Made by a program: the position numbers and the translations under genes
NCBI RefSeq assembly: GCF_004146235.1
Contig: NZ_SELO01000033.1
Location: forward strand, 1 to 41,093
DNA from: Tropicimonas sp. IMCC6043
GTDB lineage: Bacteria; Pseudomonadota; Alphaproteobacteria; Rhodobacterales; Rhodobacteraceae
Direction of reading: 5' to 3'
Length of the DNA stretch: 41,093 bases
Notes under the pieces: generated by a model
Seen by the model: the letters and a program-made list of their open reading frames with translations, nothing else
Told to the model about the DNA's origin: nothing
The model's database searches: none
Shown here: positions 16,511 through 24,683 of the stretch, piece by piece
Layout of the letters: every line of letters starts with the position of its first letter
How positions within the stretch are numbered: the stretch's first letter is position 1

Positions 16511-17635
16511 GCGTCAGTTCCCGGCCGGTTCGTCGTGAACAGGATCGTCCGCCCGCGCATGGCCTGCGCCTGCTGTGAAGCGATTGTCCAATCGTCTCTG
16601 CCGTCTCGCCCGATTGATCGCGGTCGCCCCGGTCCGGGGCTGCTGGCTCATGTCCTCGTGTCCAAATACTCGGACCATCTTCCCCTGTACCGCCAATCTC
16701 AAGTCTTTGCCCGCGAAGACGTCGATCTGGATCGCTCCACCCTCGCCGATTGGGTGGGGCGCTCGACGGCGTTGCTGGAGCCGCTCGCCGATGCCATTGG
16801 CCGATTGGCACGAAAGGGAGAGGCCCTTTTCGCCGACGATACGCCCGTGAAGATGCTGGCGCCGGGAAGCAAGAAGACGAAGACCGCGCGGGTCTGGACC
16901 TATGTCCGGGACGAAAGGCCATGGTCGGGGCAATCGCCGCCGTGCGTCTGGTACCAGTTCACCGTGGATCGCAAGGGCGAACATCCCGTGAGTCATCTAT
17001 CCGGCTATAAGGGCTGGTTTCATGCGGACGGATATTCCGGATTCAACGGCTTGTTCGGCGACGACAAGGCCCGCGAGATGGCCTGCATGGCGCATGTGCG
17101 GCGCAAGTTCGTGGATGTCTTCGCTTCGCAGGGATCGGCCATTGCCGAAGAAGCCATCCGCAGGATCGCCGAACTCTACGCCGTGGAGAAAGAAGCGCGT
17201 GGCAAACCGCCTGACGAACGGGTGGCGCTCCGTCAATCCAAGGCCAAGCCGGTCTTCGACGACCTTTAGGATTGGCTGCACGCGCAATTGCCCCGGATCT
17301 CGGGCAAATCGCCATTGGCACAGGCGATCCGCTATGCCCTTGGCCGGATGCCGAAAGCTCGCCCCTATCTCGACAACGGGGCACTCGAACTCGACAACAA
17401 TCCAGCCGAGCGGGCGATGAAGCCCGTGGCCATCGGCAGGAAGAACTGGATGTTCGCCGGTTCCGAAGGCGGCAGAAAAGCCATGGCCATCGCCTTCACG
17501 CTGATCGAAACCGCAAAACTGAACGGCATAGATTCGCAAGCCTGGCTGACCTGGGTGCTCGGTCGCATCGCCGACCACAAGATCAACCGTCTCGACGAGT
17601 TGATACCCTGGCGTTACGCTGCGCAGGCAGCGTAA
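16511..17635 (+). pseudogene. IS66-family transposase (TnpC), 5'-truncated with an in-frame amber codon
   Basis: The frame encodes IS66 TnpC from VPGRFVVNRIVRP through the DDE domain ([34 protein letters not shown]) to [13 protein letters not shown]. It is interrupted by TAG at 17267-17269, where homologues read Glu (DDL-E-WLHAQL); the same frame then continues. Upstream the frame is closed by TAA at 16505-16507, so some 130-150 N-terminal residues are missing. No TnpA or TnpB companion is present. The element is dead. The rest of the sequence is well preserved, which suggests recent inactivation. Confidence 0.93.
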
Positions 17636-17681
17636 CCGGGAACCAGCGGCCCGCGCCAGAGCACCTTCGCCGGACGGTCAC
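16511..17681 (+). mobile_element. IS66-family insertion sequence remnant
   Basis: The transposase remnant plus about 45 downstream bases ending GCCGGACGGTCAC (17669-17681), which looks like an IS66-type right terminal repeat (IS66 ends commonly begin GTAA or GTGA read inward). The left end with TnpA/TnpB and its repeat is absent. No flanking target duplication can be assigned. Confidence 0.55.
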
Positions 17682-17882
17682 GTCCAAAGTCGCTGCGTCG
17701 TCGGTCATCTTAAGTCCCCCCAAACCCAATCAAACTCGCCTATCACGACTTATGGTCTGCGAGACAGCCGCAAGGTGCTGTTGGCTCTCGGCTGCACAAA
17801 CCTGCGGATGAGGCCCGCCCTCGGGACGATGCTGGCGTCAGGTCCAGAGGCCCCTACATCTTGGAAAGCATGCCGCCGCCTC

Positions 17883-17921
17883 AAAAAATAGCGGCGAGTG
17901 GCCACTCACTCCACTCGCCGC
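17883..17921 (-). terminator. Intrinsic terminator, minus strand
   Basis: On the minus strand an 11-bp perfect stem (arms 17911-17921 and 17891-17901, 9-nt loop) is followed directly by TATTTTTTGA. This is the best Rho-independent terminator in the window. It lies 310 bases beyond the phasin stop, and the phasin has its own nearer hairpin, so it may terminate a separate short transcript. Confidence 0.75.
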
Positions 17922-17960
17922 GCTCTTCTCAGAAAGAGATGTGCTAATGTGCACCTGAAC
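17885..17960 (-). ncRNA. Candidate small RNA
   Basis: A minus-strand TTGACT (17991-17996) with an AT-rich ATTAAT/TAATCC element 15-17 bases on (17968-17975) could start transcription near 17960. An intrinsic terminator ends at about 17883, giving an RNA of roughly 75 bases. No open reading frame with a ribosome site is contained. The -10 match is poor and no known RNA family is recognised. Confidence 0.3.
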
Positions 17961-18164
17961 GCGCGCCGGATTAATCAACAAGAATGACGAAGTCAAGTTG
18001 ACGGCGCGGTCAAAGATCGGAAACAGACTGCTTCATCGGCGCAGCGCCCCGCGCAAGGGCCGACAAGTGGCGCCATCTCCACGCGTCGCCCTGCTGGAAT
18101 CCGGTGCCGTCCGTGACACCGCCTGAGCAGACATCGTTTCCGTTCTGGACGTCGAGATAGGAAA

Positions 18165-18188
18165 GCGGCGGACCATAAGATCCGCCGC
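18165..18188 (-). terminator. Hairpin downstream of the phasin gene
   Basis: An 8-bp stem GCGGCGGA/TCCGCCGC (18165-18172, 18181-18188) with an 8-nt loop is followed on the minus strand by TTTCC. It lies 41 bases beyond the phasin stop and is a likely terminator. Confidence 0.55.
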
Positions 18189-18228
18189 AAAATTTCCCAG
18201 CAATGTTCAGTCGAAACCAGACCGAGCT

Positions 18229-18666
18229 TCAGGCGGCCTTCGGGCCAGCAGCCTTCGTCGGCTTAGAGGCGGAATTGATATTCACGGCCGCCTGCTGATG
18301 AACGGCTTCGTTGGCTTTCGAGACCAGTTCAACGGCACTGGTCTGCGCCTGCTGTGCAACGACGCCAAACTCCTCGGCCACCCGAACGGCCAGTTCGAAC
18401 TGGCTTTGCGCGAAGTCCGCCATGGCCTGGGCGTAGTCGGACGGTTCGTCACGAACAACCGACACGCCGCGCAGATTCGCGATCGAATCCTGGGTGGCGC
18501 GGGCAGCGATCTCACTCGACTTCGACACTGTGTCAAACCCGACGGAGGCAAACCGTTCGCCGAAACCGGCCATGGTTTTTGCGCCCTCTTCGATCGTCTT
18601 CTGGTCAAAGGGGAAAGCATTCTGGAAGGCGGCGAATACTTTGCTGAATTCGTTCGGGTTGGTCAT
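18229..18666 (-). CDS. Phasin family protein
   Basis: A 145-aa protein expected to coat polyhydroxyalkanoate granules. It is almost wholly helical with alternating hydrophobic positions (FAAFQNAFPFDQKTIEEGAK, SQFELAVRVAEEFGVVAQQ) and ends in an Ala/Lys-rich tail (KPTKAAGPKAA), as phasins do. AAGGAGAG lies before the ATG. It is separated by about 5 kb from phaB-phaA-phaC. The upstream region carries two copies of a 13-bp GC-rich repeat that could bind a PhaR-type regulator. Confidence 0.85.
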   Translation of the reverse strand: MTNPNEFSKVFAAFQNAFPFDQKTIEEGAKTMAGFGERFASVGFDTVSKSSEIAARATQDSIANLRGVSVVRDEPSDYAQAMADFAQSQFELAVRVAEEFGVVAQQAQTSAVELVSKANEAVHQQAAVNINSASKPTKAAGPKAA

Positions 18667-18716
18667 GTCTTCTCTCCTTGGCTAGAACGAGCAGCTCTCG
18701 CGGCGCGTGTATCACG

Positions 18717-18758
18717 CCGCAGCGCGGCAGGCGCAAGACAAGATTCCGCAGCGCGGCA
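18717..18758. promoter_or_regulatory. Paired 13-bp repeats upstream of phasin gene
   Basis: CCGCAGCGCGGCA occurs at 18717-18729 and again at 18746-18758, 29 bases apart, 51-92 bases before the phasin start. Each copy has an inverted core CCGC-AGC-GCGG. PhaR repressors of Rhodobacter and Paracoccus bind GC-rich CTGC/GCAG-containing repeats at phasin promoters, so an equivalent role is plausible but inferred. Confidence 0.45.
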
Positions 18759-18936
18759 TTTTGCGTGCGAGGCGATTTTTTGCGGCGATTTCAGATAAGG
18801 GTCAGTTTGAACTGGCTGAAGTCCCGAATACAGATAACCCGCGTGGGCCGAAATGATAGTGCGCGGCTCGGCCGCCTCATGATGCCTTAACGGAACCGGA
18901 CATCGGTCCCGCCGACGAAAGAGGTGAGACCGCGCA

Positions 18937-20976
18937 TCAGCTCCACATCTGGCGCAGGCTCGCAGCGACGTCGATCGGGGTTGGCGCCGGTCTTGCCGGC
19001 GCGTCCTGCCGGGCCGGCGACCAGGTCAGCACATCGAAATGGTCCAGGATCTCCTTCGGGATGAACCGCGTCCGCGTCGCGTAGACATGCCGGTCACCGT
19101 TCCGGGCCTGGTTCGCCACGTAGAAGCGCAGCGGAAGGCCCAGCGTCAGCTGATCCTTCGCCCGCGTCATCGCGACGTAGAGGAGCCGCCGTTCCTCCTC
19201 AAGTTCCTCGGTGGTTCCTGTGCCAAGGTCGGACGGAATGCACCCATCCACCACGTTCAGCAGGTAGACCGATTTCCACTCCTGCCCCTTGGCAGAGTGG
19301 ATGGTTGAGAGGATGAGGTAATCCTCGTCCTTGAGCGACGGCCCCGCGAGGTCGCTGGTGGCACTGGGCGGGTCCAGCGTCAACTCGGTCAGGAAGGCTT
19401 CGGCGGAGGGATAGCCCGTGGCGATCTGCTCCAGTTGCAACAGGTCGGCGCGGCGGGAGTCCGCGTCCTCGTGGATACGGTCGAGATGTGGCTCGTACCA
19501 GGCGCGAGCAAGACCGAAGGTGGCGGGCCAGGGAGCCGGCGTCGTCATCGCCGAGACGAATGCCGGCCAGTGGACCGCCGCAGGCGCGGGCGGTGAGACC
19601 TCCGCGAGCGCGGCCGTCGGATCGGCAACGAGGTCCAGCGCATCTAGGATCCTCCCCGCCACTTTCGGCCCGATGCCGGGAATGAGTTGCAGCACGCGGA
19701 AGCCCGCCACCCTGTCGCGCGGGTTTCGGGCAAGCCGCATGAAGGACATGAGGTCCTTCACATGGGCGCTGTCGAGGAACTTCAGCCCGCCGAATTTCAC
19801 GTAAGGAACGTTTCGCCGGGTCAGTTCCGCTTCGAGCGCAATCGAGTGGCTGGAGGTGCGGAAGAGCACGGCCTGGTCCTTCAGTCGCGTGCCCGTCTCG
19901 CGATCTTCGAGGATTCGGTTCGCGATGTAGCGGGCCTGCTCGGCCTCGCTGGCGACGGTCACGACGCGCGGCCTCTGATCGGAGACACGCTCAGTCCAGA
20001 GATTCTTCGTGAACCGCTCCCGGGCGAGGCCGATCACGGCATTCGCGGCATCGAGAATTGGCCTGGTGGAGCGATAGTTCCGATCGAGCGTGATGACACT
20101 GGCGGGCGGCGTGAAGCCGGCCGGAAAGTCGAGAATGTTGCGCACCGTCGCGGCCCGGAAGGCATAGATCGACTGAGCATCGTCTCCGACCACAGTCAGC
20201 CCCCGGCCGTCTGGCTTCAGTGCCTTCAGGATGCGCGCCTGCAACCGGTTGGTGTCCTGGTACTCGTCGACCAGAACGTGGTCCCAAGCGGCACCGATAT
20301 GCGCTGCAAAGCCGCGATCAGTCATGACCTGCGCCCAGGCAAGCAGCAGGTCGTCATAGTCGAGCACGTTCTGTTCCTGCTTGGTCGCAACATAGGCTGC
20401 GAAGAGTTGCTTCAACTCGGTCTCCCATCCGCCGCACCAAGGGAAGCGATTGCGCAACACCTCGACCAGGGGCTCCTCGGCATTCACGGCACGGGAATAG
20501 ATGGAGAGGCACGTTCCCTTGGCGGGGAACCGGCTTTCCATTCGGGAAAACCCGAGGCTGTGGCGGCAAAGGTTCATGAGGTCGGCGCTGTCCTCGCGGT
20601 CGTGGATCGAGAACTCCGGGTGAAGACCGACCGACACCGCGTTCTCACGCAATATCCGCGCGCCGATGCCGTGGAAGGTGCCGGCCCAGGTCAGCGCCTC
20701 GCCCGCGACTGCGGTCCCCATTGCCTGCACCGTGATCCGCTCGACGCGGCGCGCCAGTTCGGTGGCGGCGCGACGCGAAAAGGTCATCAGCAGGATACGG
20801 CGCGGATCGGCGCCGTTGACCAGCAGGTGGGCGACCCGATGCGCCAGCGTGCTGGTCTTGCCCGATCCGGCGCCGGCGATAACGAGCAGCGGCGGCGAAA
20901 TCTCGTCGCCGACGCCGAATTCCACGGCGGCGCGTTGGCCGTCGTTCAGTTTGTCAAGATAGGCTGCCTCTGCCAT
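18937..20976 (-). CDS. UvrD/Rep-type ATP-dependent DNA helicase
   Basis: A 679-aa superfamily 1A 3'-5' helicase. Motif Q/I is seen in LNDGQRAAVEFG and VIAGAGSGKTSTLAHRV, motif II in LVDEYQDTNRLQ and motif III in VVGDDAQSIYAFRAATVRNI. LDRNYRST, STIHSAKGQEWKSVYLL and the arginine motif VAMTRAKDQLTL follow. The ATG at 20974-20976 has GAGG 6 bases upstream and puts the Q motif about ten residues in; an in-frame extension to 21039 is less likely. It is shorter than E. coli UvrD (720) because the C-terminal tail is reduced. A DNA repair or replication-restart role is expected. It stands alone. Confidence 0.92.
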   Translation of the reverse strand: MAEAAYLDKLNDGQRAAVEFGVGDEISPPLLVIAGAGSGKTSTLAHRVAHLLVNGADPRRILLMTFSRRAATELARRVERITVQAMGTAVAGEALTWAGTFHGIGARILRENAVSVGLHPEFSIHDREDSADLMNLCRHSLGFSRMESRFPAKGTCLSIYSRAVNAEEPLVEVLRNRFPWCGGWETELKQLFAAYVATKQEQNVLDYDDLLLAWAQVMTDRGFAAHIGAAWDHVLVDEYQDTNRLQARILKALKPDGRGLTVVGDDAQSIYAFRAATVRNILDFPAGFTPPASVITLDRNYRSTRPILDAANAVIGLARERFTKNLWTERVSDQRPRVVTVASEAEQARYIANRILEDRETGTRLKDQAVLFRTSSHSIALEAELTRRNVPYVKFGGLKFLDSAHVKDLMSFMRLARNPRDRVAGFRVLQLIPGIGPKVAGRILDALDLVADPTAALAEVSPPAPAAVHWPAFVSAMTTPAPWPATFGLARAWYEPHLDRIHEDADSRRADLLQLEQIATGYPSAEAFLTELTLDPPSATSDLAGPSLKDEDYLILSTIHSAKGQEWKSVYLLNVVDGCIPSDLGTGTTEELEEERRLLYVAMTRAKDQLTLGLPLRFYVANQARNGDRHVYATRTRFIPKEILDHFDVLTWSPARQDAPARPAPTPIDVAASLRQMWS

Positions 20977-21137
20977 GTCCCGCCTCGCGCGATGTCTTGT
21001 TTCGGGCAGGATAGCGCGACCGGAACATAAAGAGAACACCCGTCTGGTGAGATCGGTCGCAGCGCAGATTGGAGCAATAGGGCACTTCTGCTGGGATCCG
21101 TGGGTGCCCTATACCGACAGCCGCAGCAAATCCTAAT

Positions 21138-21162
21138 GCAAACCCGGAAAAAACGGGTTTGC
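21138..21162 (-). terminator. Hairpin between SDR and helicase genes
   Basis: A perfect 9-bp stem GCAAACCCG/CGGGTTTGC encloses a G-A6 loop, 29 bases beyond the SDR stop on the minus strand. It has no trailing T tract but is well placed as the SDR terminator. Confidence 0.5.
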
Positions 21163-21190
21163 GCTGCCAGACCTGTCCAGAAAGGCGACA

Positions 21191-22069
21191 TTAGTCGCCG
21201 GTGTAGGGAGGGCTCCCCGGTTCCCGGTAACGATCCAGCGGGCTGCGTTTTGCATCACTGCCATAGTAGTGTCCGCTGCTATCCGGCGTTCCGAACAAGA
21301 GGAAGATCGGCGTGTTGGCACCTTCCCGAGGAGACTTCATGCCCAGTTCTTCCGGGGTCTTCCCACGTCCGCTCGCATAGGGGCGGGTAAGGTCCGTTGC
21401 GATGAAGCCGGGTGTGCAGGCATTTATGATGAATTGTGGGTACGCGCGCGCCAAATGGAGCGTGTATGCATTTGCACAGGCTTTCGAGAGCCCGTAGGGC
21501 GAACCGTCGCCCAGACCGCGAGATGCGAAGGCTCCCGAGTCACCAGCAATTGCCGTGCACTCTTCCATCAAGGCTTCGATTTCTTCCCAGGTCACGGCAG
21601 GGTTCTTGAAGAATGCCTGCCGATCTTCGCTGCAGGTGGCCACGAAGTTTGGGCCCGCCGCGGAGGTAATGTTGACGATGCGACCGCCGTCGGAGAGAAG
21701 CGGGATGAATGCGTCACAGACCCGTTGGACACCTCGGGTGTTCACGTTGAGGACGCTGCGAAGATCGTCAGTTCCGAGACCGATACCTGCGTTGTTGACG
21801 ATGCCGTAGAGCTTGTCGCCCCCGCACGCCTCCCGCACTTTGCGAGCCGCATGGTCTACGGATACGTCGCTCGACACGTCGAGTTCCACGACCCGAATGC
21901 GGTCGGCTCGATCCGCACCTGCCCGCGAGAGGCTTTCGGCGGCGGTGTTGCCACGCGCGAGATCGCGCGACCCGAGGAACACAAAGGTATCATCCGCCTC
22001 CTCCAGGATCCGCTCCGCAATGGCAAATCCGATGCCTTTGTTCGCACCCGTGACTAGAATTCTTCTCAT
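21191..22069 (-). CDS. SDR-family oxidoreductase (carbonyl-reductase-like)
   Basis: A 292-aa classical-type SDR. It has the cofactor motif VTGANKGIGFAIAERIL, NNAGIG, ITSAAG and the catalytic YGLSK (Tyr-x-x-x-Lys) in DGSPYGLSKACANAYTLHLAR. The insertion before the YxxxK segment and the ANKGIG start resemble the human CBR1-like carbonyl reductase group, which reduces quinones and aldehydes with NADPH. AAGGAGG lies 7 bases before the ATG. The C-terminal extension (KRSPLDRYREPGSPPYTGD) is short and uncertain. No operon partner is present. Confidence 0.9.
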   Translation of the reverse strand: MRRILVTGANKGIGFAIAERILEEADDTFVFLGSRDLARGNTAAESLSRAGADRADRIRVVELDVSSDVSVDHAARKVREACGGDKLYGIVNNAGIGLGTDDLRSVLNVNTRGVQRVCDAFIPLLSDGGRIVNITSAAGPNFVATCSEDRQAFFKNPAVTWEEIEALMEECTAIAGDSGAFASRGLGDGSPYGLSKACANAYTLHLARAYPQFIINACTPGFIATDLTRPYASGRGKTPEELGMKSPREGANTPIFLLFGTPDSSGHYYGSDAKRSPLDRYREPGSPPYTGD

Positions 22070-22174
22070 GTCGTCCCCTCCTTTTCCGTCTCAAGCCAAG
22101 TTGCTTTGATCGGGTTGGATACATCCTCACAGCCTGGAACTCTGCAATTCCAGTCGCCTAACAATACGCGGGGC

Positions 22175-23509
22175 CTATATCCGCGCGTCCAGAACCCCAA
22201 GTTCCTCCCACATCCAACGGAAGTCGTACTCTGCCGTCGGAGACTCAGTGTTGCGCGCGTTCGAGTTTTCGATGTGCTTCAGCCAGGCAACCACCTTCTT
22301 GCGACCCGCTGCACTGCGAACGGCCTGACGAGGGGTTTTCCCTCCAAGTGACGGTATCGGCTGGTCCAACGTGTCCCGATAGTGTCTGTCGAGATGCTCA
22401 TGAACAATTTGCCGAGCAATATCCGGCGGGATCTCGTCGGCGGGCGCTTCTTCGCGCTCTGCCATTTCCTGCTCGACGGTTCGTATTGAGGTCAACGGCG
22501 ACTTCACTAGGTCGCCGAGTGCGTTCATCAGCATTGCACGCCCCCGCTTGGCGCGTTCGGCCGAGTTGACAGACAGGGTAAGTGCCTTCCCCTTCAGCTC
22601 CAGGTTGCCAAGGACGGTCTGGCCATCCATCGAGGAATCGAGGGCCATGGCACCCTTGGGTCCGCTGTGTATTGCCGGCGCTGTAGTGATCCAGTTCCAC
22701 ACTTTCTGACCCTCAGGCGCTAGGTCTGGCTGTGCAGAGAGGCGACCCCGAACGTCCCTCTGCAGGACCCCAGTAGAAAGGGGGAACCGCAAGTCATGGA
22801 ATTCCAAGAGATCACCGCTGCTGTTTGTCAGCGTTGGCATCTCCGGATCGAGTATCTTCGGCAGTTGGGCAAAAAGCCAGGCATTGGCGAAGAGCGGTGC
22901 GCAGCGGCGCCGTACGTTTTGATCAAGACGGAGTTCCGTCTCCGGACCGAGGTCCAACGTCTGCCGCAAGCCGTCGAGTAGGAACTCGGCGGCCGCTGCC
23001 GGGAACTGCAAAAGCGCGCCGGATATCACATGATCGTCCCCCTGCGGAACCACGCGCACGGCGATGCGGTCCCAAGGCTTAAGGCTGCGAGTTGCGCTCT
23101 TCTCCCGCACGGTGACGGGATCGGCGTCGCTGAGCAGGTCACGAAGCTCCATCGACTTCCCAGGGACGATCTGGCTCACCTCGTAGAGGCTGGGGGCGGC
23201 CGACCGCAAACCGGCAAGGTATGCACGGTCTTCCGCGGTCTCGTTCCAACCGCGCTTGCCAAGGTAAACGTCGACGACGTTGGTTTGGCCTTTGCCGTAG
23301 GTTCGGCCTAGCAGGTCCTCGAATGCGCAGCCCCACAGAGTCATCGGCCAAGGGTCACCAAGCAACTCATCCAGATCTTCGAAGTCGAGGTCGAATTCCT
23401 CAAGAGCTGGACCAATGTGCTCGCCAAGGACCTGTAGCAGGCTCTCACTCCAGGCATTTTCCTTTCTGATGAACCCGATGAGGCCATCAATACCGTTCGC
23501 CTTCGCCAT
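22175..23509 (-). CDS. Unrecognised 444-aa protein with antitoxin-like C-terminus
   Basis: The start is placed at ATG 23507-23509, with GGAGG 8 bases upstream (MAKANGIDGLIGFIRKENAW). The N-terminal 300 residues are not recognised. They contain an acidic stretch (LEEFDLDFEDLDELLGDPW) and a mixed alpha/beta core. The last 75 residues (HLDRHYRDTLDQPIPSLGGKTPRQAV, KKVVAWLKHIEN, YDFRWMWEELGV) resemble the MbcA/ParS/Xre toxin-binding fold also found at the end of some SEC-C proteins, but no SEC-C cysteines are present. No toxin gene is adjacent. The function is unknown; it is divergent from phaB across about 400 bases. Confidence 0.8.
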   Translation of the reverse strand: MAKANGIDGLIGFIRKENAWSESLLQVLGEHIGPALEEFDLDFEDLDELLGDPWPMTLWGCAFEDLLGRTYGKGQTNVVDVYLGKRGWNETAEDRAYLAGLRSAAPSLYEVSQIVPGKSMELRDLLSDADPVTVREKSATRSLKPWDRIAVRVVPQGDDHVISGALLQFPAAAAEFLLDGLRQTLDLGPETELRLDQNVRRRCAPLFANAWLFAQLPKILDPEMPTLTNSSGDLLEFHDLRFPLSTGVLQRDVRGRLSAQPDLAPEGQKVWNWITTAPAIHSGPKGAMALDSSMDGQTVLGNLELKGKALTLSVNSAERAKRGRAMLMNALGDLVKSPLTSIRTVEQEMAEREEAPADEIPPDIARQIVHEHLDRHYRDTLDQPIPSLGGKTPRQAVRSAAGRKKVVAWLKHIENSNARNTESPTAEYDFRWMWEELGVLDARI

Positions 23510-23908
23510 TCGGCGGTCCTCCCCCACAGTCTGTCGCCGGGGATAGTCGCAGCTTGGGGTCCGGTCCACCCGGAACTCTGGTTTTGGTCTTCAAGATCTC
23601 GCATCTGGCTGACCGAAATACCTTGCCAATTCTTTCTGCTGGCCGCCGCAACGGGGAGATTCACCAACCCAGCGGTTCCAGGCCGATCAAGGAAGTGTCG
23701 CGGGCTAGTTTCAGGGTCATTGGCGAGGTGGTGTCGCGCCTCGTTGCCCACCCGACCTTCTGCCACCGACGATGGAGAGCAAATTGAACTCTCGCAGCAA
23801 GATGACTCGCGGGTAGAGTAGGAGAATCGTTTGAAAAGAAACGGTCCGGGAGGAAACAGTCCGGGAGGGAATGTTGTTGGACCGTTTCACCACGGAGGAG
23901 AAATCAAC
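23510..23908. other. Divergent intergenic region upstream of phaB
   Basis: About 400 bases without a supported gene. The left part must contain the promoter of the 444-aa gene. The last 70 bases form the phaB leader with a 15-bp tandem repeat and a flanking 10-bp inverted repeat. The remaining sequence shows nothing I can name. Confidence 0.5.
23838..23888 (+). repeat. Tandem 15-bp repeat within an inverted repeat, phaB leader
   Basis: AAACRGTCCGGGAGG occurs twice head to tail (23839-23853 and 23854-23868, one mismatch). The pair is framed by GAAACGGTCC (23838-23847) and its complement GGACCGTTTC (23879-23888). Each repeat carries a decoy-like GGGAGG. The real phaB ribosome site GGAGGAG follows at 23894-23900. 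It could be a binding site or an RNA structure in the leader. Confidence 0.6.
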
Positions 23909-24634
23909 ATGTCCAGAACTGCACTGGTTACTGGCGGAACCCGCGGTATTGGTGCCGCGATCAGCCGGGCGCTGAGCGACGCCGGATATCAGGTTGCCGC
24001 CAACTATGCCGGCAATGACGAGGCCGCCGCCAAGTTCACCGAAGAAACTGGCATCAAGACCTACAAGTGGTCCGTCGCCGAATATGATGCCTGCGCGGAG
24101 GGGATTGGCAAGGTCGAGTCGGAGCTCGGCCCGGTCGAGGTGCTGGTCAACAATGCCGGCATCACCCGCGATGCCATGTTCCACAAGATGACCAGGGAGA
24201 AATGGGAGGCCGTGATCGGCACCAACCTCAACGGCCTGTTCAACATGACCCATCCGGTCTGGCCCGGCATGCGCGAGCGCAAGTTCGGGCGCGTGATCAA
24301 CATTTCTTCGGTCAACGGGCAGAAAGGCCAGGCCGGCCAGACGAACTATTCCTCGGCCAAGGCGGGAGATATCGGGTTCACCCGCGCCCTGGCGCAGGAG
24401 GGCGCCCGCGCCGGTATCACCGTGAACGCGGTCTGTCCGGGATATATCGGGACCGAGATGGTACGCGCCATCGACGAGGAGGTGCTCAACAAGCATATCC
24501 TTCCGCAGATCCCGGTCGGACGGCTGGGCGAGCCGGAAGAGGTCGCGCGCTGCGTCCTGTTCCTCGCCTCCGACGAGGCGGGGTTCATCACCGGATCGAC
24601 GATTTCGGCCAACGGCGGGCAGTATTTCAGCTGA
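23909..24634 (+). CDS. phaB: Acetoacetyl-CoA reductase
   Basis: A 241-aa NADPH-dependent SDR that reduces acetoacetyl-CoA to (R)-3-hydroxybutyryl-CoA, the second step of polyhydroxybutyrate synthesis. It has VTGGTRGIGAAISRAL, NNAGITRD, INISSVNGQKGQAGQTNYSSAKAG (Tyr147, Lys151) and the C-terminal FITGSTISANGGQYFS. Length and motifs match PhaB rather than FabG. The ATG at 23909 has GGAGGAG 8 bases upstream. It is first in a phaB-phaA-phaC cluster, 49 bases before phaA. Confidence 0.95.
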   Translation: MSRTALVTGGTRGIGAAISRALSDAGYQVAANYAGNDEAAAKFTEETGIKTYKWSVAEYDACAEGIGKVESELGPVEVLVNNAGITRDAMFHKMTREKWEAVIGTNLNGLFNMTHPVWPGMRERKFGRVINISSVNGQKGQAGQTNYSSAKAGDIGFTRALAQEGARAGITVNAVCPGYIGTEMVRAIDEEVLNKHILPQIPVGRLGEPEEVARCVLFLASDEAGFITGSTISANGGQYFS

Positions 24635-24683
24635 GCACGGCCGGCCGCAACGAACTCACGACCAAGTAATGAGAGGATCAATC

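Larger units (their letters stand above)
17636..18228. other. 593-base intergenic region after the IS66 remnant
   Basis: It holds the right end of the IS66 element, a strong minus-strand intrinsic terminator with a possible promoter upstream of it (candidate small RNA), and a second hairpin just beyond the phasin stop. A minus-strand frame at 17993-18190 starts without a ribosome site and overlaps the phasin terminator, so it is not called. Confidence 0.6.

Noticed and set aside
17993-18190. Minus-strand frame of 65 codons beyond the phasin gene
   Set aside because: It overlaps the phasin terminator hairpin, lacks a ribosome site and has no recognisable product.
19687-21030. Plus-strand open frame of 447 codons opposite the UvrD-type helicase
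   Set aside because: The opposite strand carries all helicase motifs in order.
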